DNA from: Onchocerca volvulus
Lineage: Eukaryota > Nematoda > Chromadorea > Rhabditida > Onchocercidae
DNA: 64,000 bases
NCBI GenBank assembly: GCA_000499405.2
Contig: HG738137.1
Span: 20,422,603-20,486,602, forward strand
Direction: 5' to 3'
Shown: positions 58,080 to 64,000 of the stretch, piece by piece
Numbering within the stretch: position 1 is the stretch's first letter
Layout of the letters: the number at the start of each line of letters is the position of its first letter
The notes under the pieces: generated by a model
Seen by the model: the letters and a program-made list of their open reading frames with translations, nothing else
Databases searched by the model: none
What the model was told of the DNA's origin: nothing
Position numbers and translations under genes: made by a program

Positions 58080-58145
58080 ATATTTACCGCGAAAAGGATA
58101 AACATGTTTACTGCCAAAACGCTCCGATTCACAGACAAACAATGT
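58080..58145 (+). repeat. Fragment of the dispersed repeat
   Basis: The block GGATAAACATGTTTACTGCCAAAACGCTCCGATTCACAGACAAAC-like (58097-58141) matches 61530-61565 (GTTTATCGCCAAAACGCTTCGATT) in the same orientation and 31110-31135 in the reverse orientation. Only the distal part of the element is present here. Confidence 0.65.
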
Positions 58146-58384
58146 GAGATCGACCAACATGAGGCGACACGTTGGAGAGCAGGTAAGAGGGAGAAATCTG
58201 GAAGGATTTAAAAGATTAGGATTTGGAGTCAGTTCAAATTCGGAGTTCTTGTAGTCACCTTTTGTGACTGTCGTTCGCTTTCATTCCGCTACTGTTGCTC
58301 TATAGTGGGCATTTTATGATTGGCCATTTTCAACTTTGAGGTTTTCGCGAATCAGCTGATCATACTACTGTTTCAGAGACCAAG

Positions 58385-59260
58385 ATGGAAAGTCCGAAAG
58401 AAATCGATTTTTTATTTCAAGGCAGTTTCAGAGCAACCCATGCGTGGAATGATATGATAAGGCATTTTCGAAATGGGATTGCCTAAAACGATATCGACGT
58501 TAACTGCTCGTCTTCGACGATTGTTTCACAGATCACGAGACAGTGGACTTTATGCTGAGTGAACTCCAAAATTCATCCATCCATGATAATCGGCAAATAA
58601 TTAGATCCGATTGTTTGGAAGTTTTGGGCATTTACATAAATATGAACTATCTTTTTACTGTGCGTTGAAAACGCGATGATAATGAAGAAAGAAACCGATT
58701 TCCAAGCGTCTCTTTTGAACTACTGGCTGCAACACCCATTCCAACAGTTTTTCATGCCAGAAGCCGTGATGCTGTTAGCGATACTGGCAAGTGCTACATC
58801 GGTGAGGAGGAAGATCTTGAAGCTTCTCAATGAAGTGAAAGAAATGGACTGGAGAGCAATCGAGCAACGCATTGCAGACGATAAGAATATGAACAGTACA
58901 AAAATCGAAAGGCGATGATTGATGACAAGATAAAACGAATCGAATTGTGTTGGGACGTTCGTGAATATCAACAATAATTGACTGCATTGCATGCTAAAAA
59001 TCCCACCACAATGGCAAAAAAAAAAAAAAAAAAGTAAAAGAAATATACCGACATGAGTGGATGACTAAGGAATATTGGACTTGTTTAATGAAGGAAAAGA
59101 AGCATTGCTGATCTTGGCCAGATATTAAAGGATGCTGAATTTACAATCGAACGTATACAAAGTTAAGGAAGAAAGCTCTCAAATCAAGTGGATCAAAGAG
59201 AAATGACGCAGACGGCTCGCCAAACAACGGTAAATTTGCCCCAAGCATCACTTATAGCTT
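58385..59260 (+). pseudogene. Decayed coding sequence, family unknown
   Basis: From about 58500 to 59230 the plus strand keeps long protein-like frames broken by a few stops and shifts. These are DDCFTDHETVDFMLSELQNSS (58515-58580), then RNRFPSVSFELLAATPIPTVF (58693-58755) after one stop, then IDDKIKRIELCWDVREYQQ (58920-58975), and VKEIYRHEWMTKEYWTCLMK (59034-59093) after an A18 run at 59015-59032. The sequence is richer in G+C than the surroundings. The internal poly-A and lack of introns suggest a retrocopy or dead mobile-element gene, but I recognise no parent. Confidence 0.35.
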
Positions 59261-59858
59261 TCAGTGAAGATCTTCGAAAATGGAAAGGATTTTGGAGCAT
59301 TATTGAAACATTATTGCTCTAAAATCCCCTTCATTTTTGAACATCTCCACTGATTTGTTTGATTCTCGGTATCAAAGGGCTGCTTTCATTTCTAAGTGCA
59401 CCGTTCTTAGTGCTATATCCAATAAATGGGGACGTATGTCATTTTTGCTGCTTACTGTATTTTCACATGCTTGCCTATGCCATGCTTATTTTAAGGCACG
59501 GTAATATTTTTTGTTCTGTCTTCAATAGGTGGTCTATTTTCGATAACATTGCTTATGTGGTAAACATTACCAGTGAAGCTGATCGCTCAACTAAATACTA
59601 AATATGTCTCCACATTTGCAGCATCTTTAATTACATCACCTAACTTGGAGCATGGATTTCAGAGTCGTGAGGTGATGATAAAATGTTTACAATTGCAAGT
59701 TTGAATATATTATTTATGTTATCAATAGTTTTCACTTTAACAATAATGCAATAATGGAAAGCATAACGATGCCATATTTGTTCCATCGATTTTAAATGAA
59801 TCAAAATGATACCTCAACGATGAGTATCTTAAGACATCGTTAATCATGCAGTGATGAT

Positions 59859-60125
59859 ATGAGAATGAATTTATCAATAATATTATCTGACGGAAATGAT
59901 ATGATAAAGTTAAATTGGAGTGCGGAAATAGAGCTAAATGGAAATAATACCATTTCTGATAACATCTATAATTCATTTAAACAGTTGAATGAATCAGATC
60001 ATTTCTGTTCCTTATGGTCTTCGGAAAAGCCAATATCGGATAGTATTGTCATGATTTTGATCACTGTTATAAGCATCCTTGATTTTGCGGCTTTAATAAT
60101 AGTTATGATTGATTACGATGTTTAA
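59859..60125 (+). CDS. Unassigned 88-codon ORF with a C-terminal membrane segment
   Basis: Starts MRMNLSIILSDGND and includes two NxS/T sites (NGNNTIS, QLNESDHF). It ends in a hydrophobic stretch (IVMILITVISILDFAALIIVM) before the stop. An uninterrupted 72-codon frame without ATG follows at about 60166-60381 (YRKSCPEAISKRQNIEQMCHKRRQ, then HWTGFYVGSGAFLIHW), and it is richer in G+C. The two may be exons of one small membrane-protein gene, but I found no clean splice pair linking them. No family was recognised. Confidence 0.3.
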   Translation: MRMNLSIILSDGNDMIKLNWSAEIELNGNNTISDNIYNSFKQLNESDHFCSLWSSEKPISDSIVMILITVISILDFAALIIVMIDYDV

Positions 60126-60381
60126 AATATAGTTAAAGTGTCACTTATCACTTTATTCTAACTTGATCTTGTCTACCACTTTTCCTCACAACTGCAATCT
60201 CTTTATATCCTATTGCAATAAATACGTTATCGTACCGCAAATCATGTCCTGAGGCAATTAGCAAGCGCCAGAACATCGAACAGATGTGTCACAAACGTAG
60301 ACAAGAGCATTGGACTGGTTTCTACGTCGGTTCCGGCGCCTTCTTGATCCACTGGCTTCTTAATTTTGATGCTATCTGTTA

Positions 60382-61371
60382 TTAGCATTGGCCACAAATT
60401 TCCCGTTTAATTACATCTTTTTAACTGTCATAATTTTTTCGTTTTTTTTCCTGAAATATTTCATTTTTATTTGTTACTTTCCGCCCATTGTAAGTAAAAA
60501 GTCATTATACTTTCATGATATTATAACATAGTAGACATTTAGACGACCGTTCGTGCTGATATTTACCGCGCATTATTTATTTAATTCCTACCATTTTATA
60601 AACACGATGTTGTGTATAATATCCTATAAACTCAATAAAGCCTATTGTTGATCTAGCTGGGTCATTACAGCAAGAAGAAGGAATCTCCAATCCAATCAGA
60701 TTACAATCCAAATTACAAACTAACAAGTTTTTTCCTCAACAACAACTAAATTTATGCCGAATAAAGCTTACATCAGAATTATATCGCGGAAAACAGTCAC
60801 ATTAAATCCAAGGATCATATTAGTTCATCTTGACAAAAATGATCTTATCTTTAATTCAAAATGAATCTTGTCCTTCATTTATCGGACAGTAAATTGATCC
60901 ATCATAAATGATTTAGAAGCATTGTTGAAAAATAAATAATTGAGAAAAGTTATTAAATGCAAGAAATAGGTAAATAAATGTCTAAATTAAGGCACATAAA
61001 TTTAAGTAATAACAACATCAATTTTCTGGATTTATTGATTAATGAACATTTGCTTTTTTTTAATGCTCATTCTATTTATTGCTTTTTTTTTGACTTTAGA
61101 AAAAAACATTAAATAGAATGAAAAATATTAAAAAAAAATTCGGTAAATGATAAGTTGAAATTTTTCGAACCAAAGAAATTGAAATAATCGATTAGAAAAT
61201 TAAATTAAGCGATGGAAACCATTCATGCCATAACTGCTACAATTAAAACCAATCAAAAAAACTGTATTTTTATTTTAAGCAAGGTACTGAACAATGAATC
61301 AAAAAGAGAAAAGGAAGACCGAAATTTTGCTATAAATTAAAAAGATTATATAACAACTATCTATATTCGAT
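60382..61371. other. AT-rich stretch without supported genes
   Basis: About 1 kb with no open frame worth calling on either strand and no structured RNA that I can recognise. Confidence 0.5.
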
Positions 61372-61750
61372 CTATTAAAAAAAAAAATGTAAATGTTTGT
61401 TGTTCATTTCCACACAACGTTTCAAGTTCTTCACCAATTGATTTGAAATTTTGCAACAACGTTGCAATCGAATAGGCGCGTGTCTTTATATAGATATATC
61501 TTTTTTTTTTGTCTGTTCATAAGGATAATTATGTTTATCGCCAAAACGCTTCGATTACCAGATTGACAAGGTGAGACCAACCAGTCACTGATTCACTGTT
61601 TAGATAATAGTCGACAAATCTATATAAATAAAAATGTAAATGTTCGTGGTGGCTTTTTATACAACGCTTCAAGTTCTTCACCAATTGATTTGAAATTTTG
61701 AAACATTGTTGCATTCGAATAAGCGCGTGCTCTTATATAGGCGCTTGTTT
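61372..61750 (+). repeat. Dispersed repeat, two tandem copies (forward orientation)
   Basis: Copies at about 61372-61500 and 61617-61745 share AAATGTAAATGTT near the start. They then share CAAGTTCTTCACCAATTG, then GATTTGAAATTTTG, then CAATCGAATAGGCGCGTG or a close variant, and end in CTTATATAG. The block after the first copy (GTTTATCGCCAAAACGCTTCG, near 61530-61550) is also found at 58100 and, reversed, near 31125. With the 31-kb copies this makes one family present at three places in the window in both orientations. Confidence 0.8.
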
Positions 61751-63199
61751 AGGAATTTTTGGAGATTTAAGATTTTGAACAAATCGAACATTTACGCGAA
61801 ACATGAGGAGTCCAACCTGTATAATAGTGAAAGACAAAAAAAAAAATTGCAAAAGAATGGCTGCATCTGAAACACTTTTTGGTGTTATCGCATGTGATGT
61901 TATATATACTTGTTCAGGTCTCTAATATATAGTAGCCACATTTTCACATTTCGCTAGGTAATCATGCGAAAGATAATATTTTTGGGGTAACAAATGCAGT
62001 TCAAAAGACAGACAATTCGATAGACAAGTCGATTCCAACTCATGTAACACTTTTATCTAAACGTATGCATCTATTTCGATTTCATGTTTAATCCATTTTT
62101 CAATCTCAAATTTCATTTTACCATTAATGAATCGGTAAATGAATAGCACAATGCACCAGTTTATTGAAGCAATGTATAAACTGTTCGGCAGAGAAATATA
62201 CTACGGATATATTAGCACAAAAAATGACACATATTTTGAAAAAAGGCAAAAAATAATGCAAACATCAAATCGTGTTAGTGATAAGTTATTTTCATATCTT
62301 GGAAATTGATTTTGTTGAAAAACAAGAAAAAATTTGTATAATGGGTGATACTTTATATTAGTCAGAACTTTGTCTCCCTATGACAGCAAATCGAATATAT
62401 TAATTACTTTAATAATTTTTTTTTTTGATTTTTGTTTTGCCAATTCAAAATAGTTACTTTTAGAGATAACCGAAATTCGGAAGAATTTTGTTTGATAAGT
62501 AAGTGCCATGATTTTCTCGAGAAAAATCACAAAATACAAATAATTGGATTTTACAAATATTCATCATTAATTCATAAATTTTCAAATAAGTTTTGGTCAA
62601 TTGCTTTGTGAAAAAATCGACATGTAGAAAAATTTTAGTATGAATTGGAAACAACTAGATGCATATCATTTGCAGGGAAATATTATTGGAATAGGATAAA
62701 GAAGATTTTGGATAATGCCAAGATCGATTTAAAAATATATGATTTGGTAAAACATCACATTAACTATCATTGAAAAAATGGACAAAAACGCACGAATCAA
62801 TTTTTGAAGAATATACATTAAACTTACAAATGCGTAAATAGTTTCTATAAAATATATGAAAAGTTACATAATAAAAGTAATAGATATCAGTGCAGCAGTA
62901 TTTGAAAAACATGGACAACAAAATAAAAGTATTATATTCCCACTGAAATATTTACAAATATTTTCGTATTCAGATAAAGTTTAATTATTTATAAATGTCA
63001 TTCACTATACGTTGTTTTACAAAAAGTGCAATAAAGACAGGAAAAATTCCGATCCTGTTTACTTCTAAATTTTCTTTTTCCTTCTAATTTTATAAAAATA
63101 GATGCTGTAACGGCAGACTTTTTTATTCAAAACAGGAGCAATTTTTTAAAAATCAAATAAACTTCGTATATGTTGACTTGAATTCGAAATCAACGAACA
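61751..63199. other. AT-rich stretch without supported genes
   Basis: About 1.4 kb. The only ORF over 60 codons (minus, 62460-62654) is AT-driven and shows no family features. Nothing else is supported. Confidence 0.5.
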
Positions 63200-63376
63200 A
63201 TGACAGAACATTACGGAGAGCACATACGACGTTATCCTACTTTATTAACTTCTCTTCAGTGGAAATTTCAGATTAGAGAACTTCTGAACAAAAAAGTTAG
63301 GGAATGGGTTCATTCAGCTCATAAAAAAAACATAGCTTTTGGAAGTCACTTGGAGAAGATGCCATTAACGAAGTAG
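63200..63376 (+). CDS. Small unassigned ORF, 58 codons
   Basis: ATG at 63200, stop at 63374-63376. The peptide starts MTEHYGEHIRRYPTLL and continues with LQWKFQIRELLNKKVREW. It is polar and balanced, unlike the F/I/K-rich chance frames nearby. No domain is recognised. It could be a short gene, a first exon, or chance. Confidence 0.25.
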   Translation: MTEHYGEHIRRYPTLLTSLQWKFQIRELLNKKVREWVHSAHKKNIAFGSHLEKMPLTK

Positions 63377-63869
63377 TAAAATCAAATATAAATCATTCTC
63401 AAATCTTCAACCTTTGTCCTATTCCATCAGTCAGGTAAGTGCAATAGAAATGTTTTGTCGTTAGAAAGCAAGGTATGCAATTTCCACACAATTTTGTTTT
63501 GTAAATTAAGAATTATTTGCCGAAAAGTATTCAGTTAACAAAATTTTTTGAACGAGCAGTTATTTTGGTCGGAACCATTTAAGTATCTCCTATCATCATC
63601 GAAATATTACATACTTTTAGGTAGTGGAAAGGATTTTAAAAATTTTAATTTAGAACTTAAAATCTCATTTAAATGCAATGAATTTGTATTCAATACTTTC
63701 TTAAACTATACTCGATAAAATACTTCAGCAATAATTATTTTCACTCTTTCATTTTACAGCTATTCATATAATAATTATTTTCATCCGCAACTTTTTCCTT
63801 CTGATAGTTCGAACCTCTTCCGGTTGTACTAAAACTAATAATTTATTAGCTACAGCATTTATTTTAATG

Positions 63870-64000
63870 AAATGAGAATATCTGGAATGGGAGCCAAGAC
63901 GAGAAGATTCGTATTTGCCATGTCAAGTACTACTTCTAATTCAACTCATTTCTCTCTTTTTTTTTTTTTTTCTTGGAATAAATAGTTGGTTATGGATTAA
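63870..64000 (+). other. Possible first exon running to the window edge
   Basis: A frame opens at 63870 (MRISGMGAKTRRFVFAMSS) in a locally less AT-rich patch, and T-rich sequence follows from 63950. It might begin a gene to the right of the window. The evidence is only composition and an open frame. Confidence 0.15.

Overview
The window is a stretch of an AT-rich (roughly 70% A+T) nematode nuclear genome. The genes are broken into many small exons by introns of about 60 to 800 bases. Acceptors end in the nematode-type TTTCAG, and some acceptors lie only a few bases before a start codon, as expected where a spliced leader is trans-spliced. Gene size, intron richness and base composition suggest a clade III / filarial-like worm rather than Caenorhabditis. 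That placement is inference; no species marker is visible. All exon joins were worked out by eye, by keeping the reading frame and matching known families.

Layout, left to right. (1) 1-2318, minus: CMTR1, the mRNA cap-1 2'-O-methyltransferase, with its C-terminal part beyond the left edge. (2) 5022-15854, plus: a complete TTF2/lodestar SNF2-family ATPase. (3) 17002-26835, plus: a complete hamartin (TSC1). C. elegans lacks a recognised TSC1, so this is the most notable gene here. (4) 29591-30852, plus: a matrixin metalloprotease catalytic domain with no visible prodomain or hemopexin domain. (5) 32851-34190, minus: uncertain ORFs and a hairpin. (6) 34218-37001, minus: RagC/Gtr2 GTPase. (7) 38872-41430, minus: a CDK1/2-type kinase with an altered PSTAIRE helix (PGTCLRE). 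(8) 42371-43122: a fold-back repeat. (9) 44032-50168, plus: MCM7, with an unexplained tail-anchored ORF inside its second intron. (10) 51412-55568, minus: a protein made almost only of PDZ-like repeats. (11) 55569-64000: gene-poor, with a recent 188-bp tandem duplication, copies of a dispersed repeat, decayed ORFs and a few small unassigned ORFs.

How the genes relate. TSC1 (brake on Rheb/mTORC1) and RagC (amino-acid-dependent lysosomal recruitment of mTORC1) are both here, about 7 kb apart, so two arms of mTORC1 control are coded in one window. CDK1/2 and MCM7, both S-phase genes, lie head to head about 2.6 kb apart with the fold-back element between them. CMTR1 (capping) and TTF2 (transcript release) are a divergent pair about 2.7 kb apart. 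No tRNA, rRNA, CRISPR or prokaryotic feature was seen.
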